A stretch of 64,000 nt of DNA, from NCBI RefSeq assembly GCF_016464305.1, contig NZ_JAEIOJ010000004.1, positions 62,001-126,000 of the forward strand, in the 5' to 3' direction. The position numbers were made by a program, and so were the translations under genes. Below the pieces are notes generated by a model. It did no database searches. It worked only from the letters and a program-made list of their open reading frames with translations, and was not told where the DNA came from. How positions within the stretch are numbered: position 1 is the first letter of the stretch; each line of letters begins with the position of its first letter. This stretch comes from Umezawaea beigongshangensis. Its GTDB lineage: Bacteria; Actinomycetota; Actinomycetes; Mycobacteriales; Pseudonocardiaceae. Of the stretch, positions 8,341 to 20,144 are shown piece by piece.

Positions 8341-9351
8341 CTACGCGCGCGCCGGGTCGCCGGTGCCCGCCAGCAGGGACGTGAACAGCGCGGGGTCGAC
8401 GTTGCCGCCCGACACGACCGCGACCGTGCGCCCGGCGGGCAGCTCCGCGCCGCGGTGCAGGTGGGCCGCGACGACCGTCGCGCCGCTGGGCTCCACCACG
8501 AGACGGCTGCGCCGCGCCAGCAGCGGCACCGCGGCGGCGATCTCCTCCTCCGACACCGTCACGACGTCGTCCACCAGCGCGCGCAGGTGGCTGAAGGTCA
8601 GCTCGGACGGCTGGGCGCGCAGCCCGTCCGCCATCGTGCGCCCGCGCAGCTCGGGCGACCAGTCGACCCGCTCTCCCGCGCGCAGACCCTCGCGCGCGTC
8701 CGCCGCCAGCTCGGGCTCCACGCCGACGACCGCCGCGTCCGGGCAGAGCGCCTTCACCGCGGCCGCCACGCCGGAGATCAGCCCGCCGCCGCTGACCGGC
8801 ACGAGCACCACCTCCACGTCGGGCAGGTCCTCGGCGATCTCCAGGCCGACGGTGCCCTGCCCGGCGATCACGTCCGGGTGGTCGAACGGCGGGATCAGCG
8901 TGGCCCCGCGCTCCTCGGCGAGCTGCTGGGCGCGCGTCTCGCGCTCGGCCATCGGCACGATCAGCACCTCCGCGCCGAGCGCCCTGGTCGCGTCGACCTT
9001 GATCTGCGGCGCCGACGAGGGCACCACGATCGCGGCGGGCACCCCGAAGGACCTCGCGGCGCTGGCCACGGCCTGCGCGTGGTTGCCGCTGGAGTGGGCG
9101 ACGACGCCGCGCGCCCTGACCTCCTCGGGCAGCCGGGACAGCGCGTGGAACGCGCCGCGGATCTTGAACGCGCCGATGACCTGGAGGTTCTCCGGTTTGA
9201 GCCACAGCGGTCGGTCGGGCGTCGACCAGGCGCACGGAAGCAGGGGCGTGCGCACGACGGCGGGGGCGATGATCGCCGCCGCCGCCCGGATGTCGTCGAT
9301 CGTCACGAGGGTCACGTGAACATGATGCCGGGACGAGGTGTTGGTCCTCAC
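8341..9351 (-). CDS. PLP-dependent threonine/serine dehydratase family enzyme
   Basis: 336 residues of the fold-II PLP family. The PLP lysine is in GAFKIRGA, the phosphate loop is SGGGLISG, and SSGNHAQAVA is the substrate loop. It would deaminate L-threonine or L-serine, or racemise serine. It has no ACT domain, so it is the catabolic or racemase-like type rather than biosynthetic IlvA. The GTG at 9351 is preceded by AGAGGGG; a GTG at 9315 starting VTLVTIDDIR fits homologues better but lacks a ribosome site. It converges tightly (4 bp) on the MFS gene. Confidence 0.85.
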   Translation of the reverse strand: MRTNTSSRHHVHVTLVTIDDIRAAAAIIAPAVVRTPLLPCAWSTPDRPLWLKPENLQVIGAFKIRGAFHALSRLPEEVRARGVVAHSSGNHAQAVASAARSFGVPAAIVVPSSAPQIKVDATRALGAEVLIVPMAERETRAQQLAEERGATLIPPFDHPDVIAGQGTVGLEIAEDLPDVEVVLVPVSGGGLISGVAAAVKALCPDAAVVGVEPELAADAREGLRAGERVDWSPELRGRTMADGLRAQPSELTFSHLRALVDDVVTVSEEEIAAAVPLLARRSRLVVEPSGATVVAAHLHRGAELPAGRTVAVVSGGNVDPALFTSLLAGTGDPARA

Positions 9352-9422
9352 GATCGGTGAACCCCTCTACGGGGTGAACCGTCCCCCGTCAGAGCCGAGT
9401 TGTCTACGCACAGAAAAGGATC

Positions 9423-10199
9423 ATGAGCGACGAGCAGGAGAAGACAGGACCGCTGGGCATCACCCCGGTGCAGGTCGCCGCTGGAGCGCTGGCCGCCGTC
9501 ACCGCCGCCGTGCTGGGAGCGCGGCTGAACGTCGCCGGAACCGTGGCGGGAGCCGCGGTGGCGAGCGTGGTGAGCACGATCGGCAGTGCGCTCTACCAGC
9601 GTTCGCTGGAGCGCACGACCGAGTCGGTGCGCAAGGTCGGCAGCAGGGCGTGGGTGATCAGACCCGCGCGGGGCGAGACCCCCGTCGGCGCCGACACCGC
9701 GAGCCCCGGCGAGAGGGTGCACGCGATCGAGACCCCGCCCGCTCGCGCGACCCGGCCGCGCTGGCACCTCGCCGCGGCGGCCAGCGTGCTGGTGTTCGTG
9801 ATCGGGATGCTCGCGGTCACCGGGATCGAGTGGGCGCGCGGCGAGTCGCTGTCCGGCGACGGGAGCGCCACGACGATCGGCGCGATCACCGAGGGCGGCG
9901 GCTCGGGCGGCGGCCGGCGGCAGGAGGAGCAGCGGCAGGAGGAGCAGCGGCAGGAGGAGCAGCGGCAGACGCCCGGCGGAACCGACGCGCCGAGCGCGAG
10001 CGAGGAGTCCGCGACGACCGCGCCGTCCACCGGCCCGTCGAGCGGGAGCGCCCCGACGCCCGGCTCGCCGGAGACGTCGTCCGAGCCGACTGAGACGTCC
10101 GGCTCTCCGCAGACGTCCGAAGGGGTGACGTCCGCCCCCGCTCGGCCGGAAGTAATGACACCCAGTCAGCCGACGGTGGCACCGACCACTGGCGGTTGA
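9423..10199 (+). CDS. Membrane protein with a long disordered Thr/Ser/Pro tail (unknown function)
   Basis: 258 residues. A glycine/alanine-rich helical segment (about 12-60) and a clear transmembrane helix (about 120-140, LAAAASVLVFVIGMLAVTGI) are followed by about 100 low-complexity residues. The tail starts with three exact EEQRQ repeats, encoded by tandem 15-bp units at about 9921-9968, and then runs as Ser/Thr/Pro. The tail probably faces the cell wall. The ATG at 9423 follows AAAAGGA. No family recognised. Confidence 0.7.
   Translation: MSDEQEKTGPLGITPVQVAAGALAAVTAAVLGARLNVAGTVAGAAVASVVSTIGSALYQRSLERTTESVRKVGSRAWVIRPARGETPVGADTASPGERVHAIETPPARATRPRWHLAAAASVLVFVIGMLAVTGIEWARGESLSGDGSATTIGAITEGGGSGGGRRQEEQRQEEQRQEEQRQTPGGTDAPSASEESATTAPSTGPSSGSAPTPGSPETSSEPTETSGSPQTSEGVTSAPARPEVMTPSQPTVAPTTGG
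9921..9968 (+). repeat. Three tandem 15-bp units (caggaggagcagcgg)
   Basis: Exact in-frame repeats coding for EEQRQ. They are prone to copy-number change by slippage, which would alter the linker length of the membrane protein. Confidence 0.8.
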
Positions 10200-10372
10200 C
10201 CCTTTTTGGGTACTTCGCCCGGATGTGATCACCGCACTCTTATTGTTTGAGTGTGCATTTCACTACGGTGAGCAAACGTTAATAGTCAACGGCTACACAG
10301 CGCAGTTGACCGAGCGGGTGCTGTGACACACTCAGCCCTCGGATGGCCTGGACCGTCATAGGTGAAGAGGCC
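10200..10372. other. AT-richer intergenic region upstream of the protease leader ORFs
   Basis: About 170 bp with A+T clearly above the local mean (for example around 10235-10290). It is a likely promoter region for the downstream leader ORFs and protease. I could not fix a -35/-10 pair with confidence. Confidence 0.4.
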
Positions 10373-10450
10373 ATGAAGTCGCTCTTACGGGTGACTGACC
10401 GACCGGTTCCTGCACCGGAAGGAGTGCCAGATGCCGCTCGTGGTCGATGA
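10373..10450 (+). CDS. Possible 25-residue leader peptide containing a TTA codon
   Basis: ATG at 10373 preceded by GAAGAGG, ending at the TGA 10448-10450. It reads MKSLLRVTDRPVPAPEG and a short Arg-rich end. The fifth codon is TTA, which is rare in high-GC actinomycetes and read by the bldA tRNA. It overlaps the next small ORF by 20 bp in another frame. It may be a regulatory leader or a chance ORF. Confidence 0.35.
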   Translation: MKSLLRVTDRPVPAPEGVPDAARGR

Positions 10451-10577
10451 TGAGATGCGCGTCGCTCCGCCGTGGACGTCGGCCAGCGCCAGCGCCGTGA
10501 GGGCGAGCTGGACGGGAACGGACGAAGAAGATGGGGTGGGGCGACCCCTGCCGCCGCCCCACCACCCGTCCCCCTAG
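10431..10577 (+). CDS. Possible 48-residue peptide ahead of the secreted protease
   Basis: ATG at 10431 with a near-perfect ribosome site (GGAAGGAG, 6-base spacer), ending in TAG at 10575-10577. The peptide begins MPLVVDDEMRVAPPW, has a Ser/Ala-rich middle, an acidic TDEED and a Pro/His end. No signal peptide or known family. A hairpin (CCCGAGA at 10582-10588 with TCTCGGG at 10607-10613) lies between it and the protease. The strong ribosome site argues that it is translated; function unknown. Confidence 0.45.
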   Translation: MPLVVDDEMRVAPPWTSASASAVRASWTGTDEEDGVGRPLPPPHHPSP

Positions 10578-10644
10578 AGCCCCCGAGAGTGGTCCCTGCA
10601 ACCAGTTCTCGGGTTCCCTGCACCCGAAGATGAGGGAGACGTTC

Positions 10645-11805
10645 ATGAACCGCACGAGTGCGGCCCGCTTCACCGGGGCTGTTCTGCTCGCCGCCGGTGT
10701 CGCGACATCGTTCAGCGTACCGGCGAACGCCGATGCTGCCGCGACCGCCACCGCAAGCTTGCCCGAAGCGGCTGCCGTTCCCGCCGAATTGGTCCAAGCG
10801 GCCCAGCGCGACCTGGGCCTGAACGCCCAACAGGCGCAGGAGCGTTTGACGCGCGACGCGAACGCCGTCGACGTCGAGAACGCCGTCCGGGGTGTCGCGG
10901 GCGACTCCTTCGGCGGTGCCTGGATCGACCAGGGCACCGGCAAGCTCACGGTCGGTCTCACCGACGCCTCGAAGGCGTCCGCCGCGCGTGCGGCCGGTGC
11001 CGACGTGACGTTCGTGAAGCACTCCCAGAAGTCCCTGAACGGCACGAAGGCGGTGCTCGACACCCTGTCCGCGCCGCTCTCCGTCACGGGCTGGCGGGTG
11101 GACGAGACGAGCAACACCGTCGTCGTCGAGGTCAACAAGAACACCCGCGACGCCGCCGCCGACGCGTTCGTCGCGACCGCGAAGGGCATCAGCCCGGCCG
11201 TGGTCGTGGCCGAGGTGACCGAGTCGCCCACGCCGCTGTACGACATCCGCGGTGGTGACGCGTACTACATCGGCAGCGGCCGCTGCTCGGTCGGCTTCTC
11301 CGTGTCCGGCGGCTTCGTCACCGCCGGTCACTGCGGCCGGGTCGGCCAGGCGACCACGGGCTTCAACCGCGTGGCCCAGGGCACCTTCGCCGGGTCGTCC
11401 TTCCCCGGCAACGACTACGCCTGGGTGCGGACCAACGCCAACTGGACCCCGCGTCCGTGGGTGTACCGCAGCGGCACGAACGTGACCGTCACCGGTGCCA
11501 CCTCCGCCGCGGTCGGCGCGGCGATCTGCCGCTCCGGTTCCACGACCGGCTGGCGCTGCGGCACCGTCCAGGCCAAGAACCAGACGGTGAACTACGCGCA
11601 GGGCTCGGTGTCCGGCCTGACCCGCACCAACGCCTGCGCGGAGCCCGGTGACTCGGGCGGCTCGTGGGTCGCGGGCTCCGGCTACAGCCAGGCCCAGGGC
11701 ATGACCTCGGGCGGTTCCGGCAACTGCTCCTCCGGCGGCACGACGTACTTCCAGCCGGTGGGCGAGGCCCTCTCCGCGTACGGCCTGACCCTGACCACGG
11801 GCTGA
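10645..11805 (+). CDS. Secreted S1E (alpha-lytic/streptogrisin-type) serine protease with pro-region
   Basis: 386 residues. The signal peptide ends near PANADA, followed by a pro-region of about 165 residues (folding chaperone in this family) and a mature chymotrypsin-like domain starting near YDIRGGDAYY. The triad is visible: His in TAGHCG, Asp in NDYAWV, Ser in GDSGGS. Three Cys pairs (RCSVG/GHCG, ICRSG/WRCG, NACAEPG/NCSSG) match the disulfides of streptogrisins. The ATG at 10645 has GAGGGAGA upstream and is preferred over the ATG at 10630, which lacks one. Confidence 0.92.
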   Translation: MNRTSAARFTGAVLLAAGVATSFSVPANADAAATATASLPEAAAVPAELVQAAQRDLGLNAQQAQERLTRDANAVDVENAVRGVAGDSFGGAWIDQGTGKLTVGLTDASKASAARAAGADVTFVKHSQKSLNGTKAVLDTLSAPLSVTGWRVDETSNTVVVEVNKNTRDAAADAFVATAKGISPAVVVAEVTESPTPLYDIRGGDAYYIGSGRCSVGFSVSGGFVTAGHCGRVGQATTGFNRVAQGTFAGSSFPGNDYAWVRTNANWTPRPWVYRSGTNVTVTGATSAAVGAAICRSGSTTGWRCGTVQAKNQTVNYAQGSVSGLTRTNACAEPGDSGGSWVAGSGYSQAQGMTSGGSGNCSSGGTTYFQPVGEALSAYGLTLTTG

Positions 11806-11842
11806 CGCGACGGGTGGTGACCGCCCCTGCCGGTCGCCCTCC

Positions 11843-11897
11843 GCGGAACGCCCCCGGACCCGCTCCACATCCCCCCTCGGGTCCGGGGGCGTTCCGC
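11843..11897. terminator. Long bidirectional hairpin terminator
   Basis: Perfect 20-bp arms (11843-11862 and 11878-11897) around a 15-base loop. It lies between the convergent protease and LigB genes. Confidence 0.85.
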
Positions 11898-11903
11898 TCG
11901 TCC

Positions 11904-12683
11904 TCAGGAGAACTGGAACGAGCGCTTGGACAGGCCGTACCAGAAGCCCTCCACGGCGGTCTCCGGCGCGGCCTGCCCGCCGCTCGCGCCGAGCGAGACG
12001 AACAGCGGCGCGAAGTGCTCGGTGCGCGGGTGCGCGATCCCGGCGGCCGGAGCCCTGCGCTGGAAGTCCAGCACCGAGTCCACGTCGCCCGCGGCGAGCG
12101 TCCGCGCTGCCCAGTCGTCGAACTCCACCGACCACGACGGCGGGGTGCTGCCGGTGCCCGCGGCGAAGTCCACGCAGCTCAGGTTGTGCGTGAGGAAGCC
12201 GCTGCCGACCACCAGCACGCCCGCGTCGCGCAGCGGGGCCAGCCGGCGCCCCACGTCGAACAGCGCCAGCGGGTCGAGGCTCGGCATCGACATCTGGAGC
12301 ACCGGCACGTCGGCGTCGGGGAACATCTCCTTGAGCGGCACGTAGGCGCCGTGGTCGAGTCCGCGCTCCTCGTCGCTCGCCACCGGCCCGGCGGCGCCGA
12401 GCAGCGCCCGCACGTCCGCGGCCAGTTCCGGCGCTCCCGGCGCGTCGTAGGCGACCTCGTAGTAGCGCCGCGGGAAGCCCCAGAAGTCGTACGTGAGCGG
12501 TGCCCCCGTGGTGGAGCCGAGCGTCAGCGGCGACTCCTCCCAGTGCGCGGAGACGACCAGGATCGACCGAGGCGTCGGCAGAGCCGCCGACCAGGCGGCC
12601 AGCTCGCCGGTCCACGTGGGGTCGTCGGCCAGCGGGGGCGCCCCGTGGCCGAGGTAGAGCACGGGCATCCGCTCGTCGGGCAC
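11904..12683 (-). CDS. LigB-family extradiol dioxygenase (DOPA 4,5-dioxygenase/YgiD-like)
   Basis: 259 residues. Family marks are LYLGHGAPP near the start (metal His), VSAHWEE, GLDHGAYVPL and the His in FLTHNL. These enzymes are non-haem iron or zinc proteins related to LigB that open catechol rings; the YgiD/DODA subgroup acts on DOPA. The GTG at 12683 is chosen for the AAGGAG 8 bases upstream. It lies alone between the protease and thiE, with no other aromatic-degradation gene nearby, so the substrate is unknown. Confidence 0.82.
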   Translation of the reverse strand: MPDERMPVLYLGHGAPPLADDPTWTGELAAWSAALPTPRSILVVSAHWEESPLTLGSTTGAPLTYDFWGFPRRYYEVAYDAPGAPELAADVRALLGAAGPVASDEERGLDHGAYVPLKEMFPDADVPVLQMSMPSLDPLALFDVGRRLAPLRDAGVLVVGSGFLTHNLSCVDFAAGTGSTPPSWSVEFDDWAARTLAAGDVDSVLDFQRRAPAAGIAHPRTEHFAPLFVSLGASGGQAAPETAVEGFWYGLSKRSFQFS

Positions 12684-12742
12684 GGTTCGCTCCTTGGAAG
12701 TTGAAGGTTCAACTTCGAGGGTACGGGAAGTTGCTACAACTT

Positions 12743-13408
12743 TCACGCAAGTCGTCGGCGCAGCGCCTCCGCCGCGGCCCTCGGGTCCTCCGCCTCCGTG
12801 ATCGCCCGCACCACCACGATCCGGCCGGCCCCCGCGTCCAGCACCTCGCCGAGCCGGTCGGCGTCGATCCCGCCGATCGCGAACCACGGCCGTTCGGTGC
12901 CCAGCCCCGCCGCCTCGCGCACCAGCGGGAGGCCGGGGGCGTGCCTGCCGGGCTTCGTGGGCGTGGGCCAGCACGGCCCGACGCAGAAGTAGTCCACGCC
13001 GTCCTGCCGCGCCGCCGCGCGCACCTGCTCGCCGTCGTGGGTCGAGCGCCCGATCACCACCTCGTCGCCGAGGACGCGCCGCGCCACCTCCACCGGCAGG
13101 TCGTCCTGACCCAGGTGCAGCACGTCCGCGCCGACCGCGAGCGCCACGTCGGCGCGGTCGTTGACCGACAGCAGCGCGCCGTGCCGCTCGCACGCCTCCG
13201 CCAGCACCTCCAGCGCGGCGATCTCCTGCCGCGCCTCCAGCGGTGCGCCGCCCCGCTTGTCCCGCAGCTGCACGAGGTCCACGCCGCCGGACAGCGCCGC
13301 GTCGACGAACTCGGCGAGGTCGTCGGCGCCGGACCGCGCGTCCGTGCAGAGGTAGAGCCTGGCGTCCGCGAGCCGCCGCCTGATCGTGTTCCCGTCGAGT
13401 CCTGGCAC
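12743..13408 (-). CDS. thiE: Thiamine-phosphate synthase ThiE
   Basis: 221 residues, a TIM barrel. Motifs: QLRDKRG (pyrophosphate lysine), [23 protein letters not shown], and [13 protein letters not shown] with AIGGI near the C-terminus. It joins HMP-pyrophosphate to HET-phosphate to give thiamine phosphate. It diverges from thiO-thiS-thiG across a TPP riboswitch that faces the other way. The GTG at 13408 has a TACGGT -10-like box 6 bases upstream, so the transcript is probably leaderless. Confidence 0.93.
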   Translation of the reverse strand: MPGLDGNTIRRRLADARLYLCTDARSGADDLAEFVDAALSGGVDLVQLRDKRGGAPLEARQEIAALEVLAEACERHGALLSVNDRADVALAVGADVLHLGQDDLPVEVARRVLGDEVVIGRSTHDGEQVRAAARQDGVDYFCVGPCWPTPTKPGRHAPGLPLVREAAGLGTERPWFAIGGIDADRLGEVLDAGAGRIVVVRAITEAEDPRAAAEALRRRLA

Positions 13409-13414
13409 GGCGGC

Positions 13415-13420
13415 ACCGTA
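13415..13420 (-). promoter_or_regulatory. Probable leaderless -10 box of thiE (TACGGT)
   Basis: TACGGT followed by six bases and the GTG start, with no ribosome site. This geometry places the transcription start at the start codon. Confidence 0.55.
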
Positions 13421-13472
13421 ACCGCCCGCTCGGCAGGTGGGAAGCGCCGAACCGGTGCGCTACGGTGACAGC

Positions 13473-13567
13473 GGTCCGCACGGGAGCCCGGGACACGACC
13501 GGGCTGAGAGGGAGCGTGGAGCGCTCCGACCGTCGAACCTGATCCGGGTCATGCCGGCGCAGGGAGC
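13473..13567 (+). ncRNA. TPP riboswitch (THI box) upstream of thiO
   Basis: Carries the two invariant TPP-aptamer blocks: GGGCTGAGAGGGA (about 13501-13513) and GAACCTGATCCGGGTCATGC (13537-13556) followed by CGGCGCAGGGAG. A TACGGT -10 box at 13461-13466 puts the transcript start at the 5' edge of the aptamer. The GGGAG at the 3' edge is also the ribosome site of thiO, so ligand probably blocks translation initiation. Confidence 0.93.
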
Positions 13568-14580
13568 GTGAGTGCCTTGGCAGTGCAGGTCGCCGTCGTC
13601 GGCGGTGGGGTCGTCGGTCTGTCGATCGCGTGGCTCGCCGCGCGCGACGGCTTCGCGGTGACCGTCTCCGACGACTCCTCCCCGCACGGCGGCTCGTGGG
13701 TCGCCGGCGGGATGCTCGCCCCCGTCACCGAGGCGTGGCCCGGCGAGGAGGCCCTGCTCGACCTCGGCGTCCGCTCGCTCGACCTGTGGCCGCGGTTCGC
13801 CCGCGACCTGGACGTGGAGCTGCACACCGGCGGGACGCTGGCCGTCGCGGTCGACCGGGCCGACGCGCAGGTGCTCGACCAGCTCGCCGCCCACCTGCAC
13901 GGCCTGGGCCGCACGGCGGACCGGCTCACCGGCCGCGAGCTGCGCCGCCGCGAGCCCGGCCTCGGTCCGTCCGTCCGCAGTGGACTGTCGGTGCCCGGAG
14001 ACCTGGCGGTGGACAACCGCTCCCTGCTCACCGCGCTGCGCCGGGCGTGCGTGCGGGCCGGAGCGGTCTTCGAGGAACGCCGCGTCCGCGCCCCCGACCC
14101 CTCGGTCGTCACGGTGATCGCGGCGGGCGCGTGGAGCGGTGAGCTGCACGACGAGCTGAAGGCCCTCGTCCGCCCGGTGAAGGGGGAGATCCTGCGGCTG
14201 ACCGCCCGGCCCGGCGCGCTCCCCCCGCCGCGGCACGTCGTCCGCGCCCACGTCGAGGGCAGGCAGGTCTACCTCGTGCCCCGCCACGACGGCCTCGTGC
14301 TCGGCGCGACCCAGTACGAGGCGGGCTTCGACCCGGCCGTCACCGTCGGCGGCGTCCGCGACCTGCTGCGCGACGCCGAGACCGTGCTGCCCGGCGTCGC
14401 CGAGTACGCGCTGACCGAGTCCGCGGCCGGGTTCCGCGCGGGCAGCCCGGACAACCTGCCGATCATCCGGTGGCTCGAACCCGGCGTGCTCGCCGCGACC
14501 GGCCACCACCGCAACGGCGTGCTGCTGGCGCCGGTGACCGCGCACCGGGTCCTCGACCTGCTGCGCACGAGGGAGGACAC

Positions 14581-14584
<4 letters not shown>
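13568..14584 (+). CDS. thiO: Glycine oxidase ThiO
   Basis: 338 residues. FAD-binding GxGxxG motif (VVGGGVVGLSIAWLAARDG) at residues about 8-26, GGSWVAGGMLAPVTE, and the C-terminal TGHHRNGVLLAPVTA typical of ThiO. It oxidises glycine to iminoglycine (dehydroglycine) for thiazole formation. The GTG at 13568 follows the riboswitch directly. The stop overlaps thiS (GTGA). Confidence 0.92.
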
Positions 14585-15547
<963 letters not shown>

Positions 15548-15636
15548 GAGGGCTGCTGGCAGCGCGCAACGGCATCGTGGATGCTGGAGCACTCACCACG
15601 TGGTGTCTCGACGTCGTCTTCGAGGAGGAGAGTGCC

Positions 15637-16068
15637 GTGACGGCCCCGATGGCCGACGAGATCTCCGATGCCACCGCGCGCCTGTACCTCGCGATCGGCA
15701 GGCTCGCCAGGCTGCTGCGCCGCACCGGCTCTCCCGGTCTGGGACCGGGCGCCGTGTCCGCGCTCGCGACGCTGGCCCGCTGCGGCCCGATGCGGCTCGG
15801 CGACCTGGCCGCGAAGGAGGGCGTCGCCCCGCCGACGCTGTCCCGCATCGTCGCCGCGCTCGTCGAGGCGGGCTACGTGCGCCGCGAGCCGGACCCCCAG
15901 GACGGCAGGGCGTGGCTGGCCACCCCCACCCCCGAGGGCGAGACGATGGTGTCCGGCGTGCGCTCGGCCCGCGTCGAGGAGCTGCGCCGCCGCCTGGAGG
16001 GCCTGACCCCGGACCACCGCCGGGCACTCCTGGACGCCCTGGACTCCCTGGAATCGCTGACCGAGTAG
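15637..16068 (+). CDS. MarR-family transcriptional regulator
   Basis: 143 residues with a winged helix of MarR type (MRLGDLAAKEGVAPPTLSRIVAALVEAGYVRREPDPQDGRAWLATPTPEG). The GTG at 15637 follows GAGGAGGAG. No target gene is obvious nearby; it may act on itself or a distant gene. It converges on the beta-protein gene with 22-bp repeats between. Confidence 0.87.
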   Translation: MTAPMADEISDATARLYLAIGRLARLLRRTGSPGLGPGAVSALATLARCGPMRLGDLAAKEGVAPPTLSRIVAALVEAGYVRREPDPQDGRAWLATPTPEGETMVSGVRSARVEELRRRLEGLTPDHRRALLDALDSLESLTE

Positions 16069-16118
16069 TCGATCGCGCCCACGTCGCGGCGGTCCGGGTG
16101 CTCCGCCACCCGCGATGC

Positions 16119-16184
16119 GCGAGTTGAGCGTTCAGGCACGGCGAGTTGAGCGTTGGAGCACGGTGAGTTGAGCGTTCGAGCACC
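16119..16184 (+). repeat. Three tandem 22-bp repeats (family locus A)
   Basis: Units start at 16119, 16141 and 16163. The shared core is GAGTTGAGCGTT followed by a variable pair and GCAC. The same unit recurs at 25033-25164 and 60389-60454. It lies between two convergent genes. Confidence 0.9.
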
Positions 16185-16213
16185 GCGGGCTGGTCGCCGA
16201 CGCGGCGCGCGGC

Positions 16214-17305
16214 TCAGCGCGGTCGCGCGAAGCGGTGCGCCAGGTACGCCACGTGGTGCGACGTGGCCACGCCGATCCAGCGCGGCACCGTCTTCGCCGT
16301 GCGCCCGCCCCGTCGCGCGCACTCGTGCAACTGCCGGTCGCCCCACGAGAAGTCGGGACCGGCGAAGTCGTCGCCGTGTCCCACCACGAGGTCGTGACTG
16401 ATCCTGTCGAACCCCTCGCCGAGGTCCTCGCCCTTCGGCACGCCACCGGGGCGCGGCACCTTCTCGCTGAAGCAGAGCGCCCCGCCGCGGACGGTGTAGC
16501 GCAGGTACGGGTTCGGTGTGCTCCGGCGGCCGCCGCTCTCCTTCCGCACCGGGTGCACCACGCCGTGGTCGGCGAATCCGCACCTCCGGCCCAAGCGCTC
16601 CCACAGGGTCTCCTCGTGACGCGGCAGCAACCGGCCGGTGTAGTCGTCGCGCCCGCCGGGGGCCGATCCGGCCGCGACGGACACCGAGCGCAGGCCGGGA
16701 ACCCGGTCCGCTCCGTCGAGTGCGGCGTCGGCCACCCGCACCTGCCACGCCGAGCCGGTGAGGTCCCCGAGGTAGCCCAGGTCCAGGACCACCGACAGCT
16801 CGCTCGGTGGGAGGTGGAGCACGGACAGCGTCCGCTCGACGCTCCGGGCGATCGTCTCCTGATCGGTGTCGGGCGTGAGCTGGACACGCAGGCAGAGACC
16901 GCAGCCGTACTGCTCGGCGACGATCTTCGCCGCGACGATCCGCTGGTCCGACGCGTCCCGCCGCACCACCGGGACGAGCAGCGGCTCCCGGTGGAAGAGC
17001 TGGTCGCGGTCCAGCAGCGCGTCGGCGGTGTCCTGGCAGCGGGCGCCGAGTGCGCCGAGCGGACCCGTGCCGAACTCGTCCAGGCCCTCCAGCTGCGAGC
17101 AGTCGACCATCACCGGCCGCCCTCGTCCGGTGAGGTGTCCCACGGCGGTGGTGAACCCCTTCGCCACCCGGCCGTCCCGCTTCGGCCCGGGGACGAACTC
17201 GACCAGGGGCTGGACCTCGCGGGCGTCGCGCTCGGACGCGTGAGCCAGCGCGTCCAGCTCCCCCTGCTTGGCCAGGACGATCAGCACCGACGAGTGATGA
17301 GTCAT
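16214..17305 (-). CDS. Beta-family protein (phage T4 beta-protein-like, PF14350)
   Basis: 363 residues, cytoplasmic. Begins HHSSVLIVLAKQGELDAL and contains VEFVPGP, WGDRQLHECA and SHHVAYLAH, the pattern of the beta family described from bacteriophage T4 and found scattered in bacteria. Biochemical function is not established; homologues often lie in mobile or defence-type contexts. The ATG has a strong GGGGAGG site. It is a single gene inserted between thiG/marR and thiD, flanked by 22-bp repeats on its 3' side. This suggests an accessory insertion into an otherwise conserved block. Confidence 0.65.
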   Translation of the reverse strand: MTHHSSVLIVLAKQGELDALAHASERDAREVQPLVEFVPGPKRDGRVAKGFTTAVGHLTGRGRPVMVDCSQLEGLDEFGTGPLGALGARCQDTADALLDRDQLFHREPLLVPVVRRDASDQRIVAAKIVAEQYGCGLCLRVQLTPDTDQETIARSVERTLSVLHLPPSELSVVLDLGYLGDLTGSAWQVRVADAALDGADRVPGLRSVSVAAGSAPGGRDDYTGRLLPRHEETLWERLGRRCGFADHGVVHPVRKESGGRRSTPNPYLRYTVRGGALCFSEKVPRPGGVPKGEDLGEGFDRISHDLVVGHGDDFAGPDFSWGDRQLHECARRGGRTAKTVPRWIGVATSHHVAYLAHRFARPR

Positions 17306-17392
17306 GAGACCTCCCCGCCCTCGACGCTAGGAGGGGGAGAGGACGGCCGCGTCCGCCGCAGGTGTGGACCACTGCGGCCGAACCGGTGACCG

Positions 17393-17429
17393 GGTGTGGA
17401 GGGCCGGTGGCGCCGCGGCCCTCCACACC
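17393..17429. terminator. Hairpin terminator after thiD
   Basis: 14-bp stem (17393-17406 with 17416-17429) and a 9-base loop, starting 5 bp beyond the thiD stop codon. Confidence 0.8.
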
Positions 17430-17433
17430 GTCG

Positions 17434-20028
<2,595 letters not shown>

Positions 20029-20132
20029 CCGCCCGACCATAACCACGGCACGGCCCCACTGCCAAGAACCGTCCGGAGGACGATCCCCGGCAAGATCGTG
20101 CCAGCCCCTCCACACGGCACCCGGTTTGGCAG

Positions 20133-20138
20133 TACCTT
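20133..20138 (+). promoter_or_regulatory. Probable leaderless -10 box (TACCTT)
   Basis: TACCTT, six bases, then the GTG of the zinc-ribbon gene. No ribosome site is present. Confidence 0.55.
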
Positions 20139-20144
20139 GCACGC

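Noticed and set aside
16119-16184. CRISPR-like array
   Set aside because: The 22-bp units are directly adjacent with no spacers and there are no cas genes.
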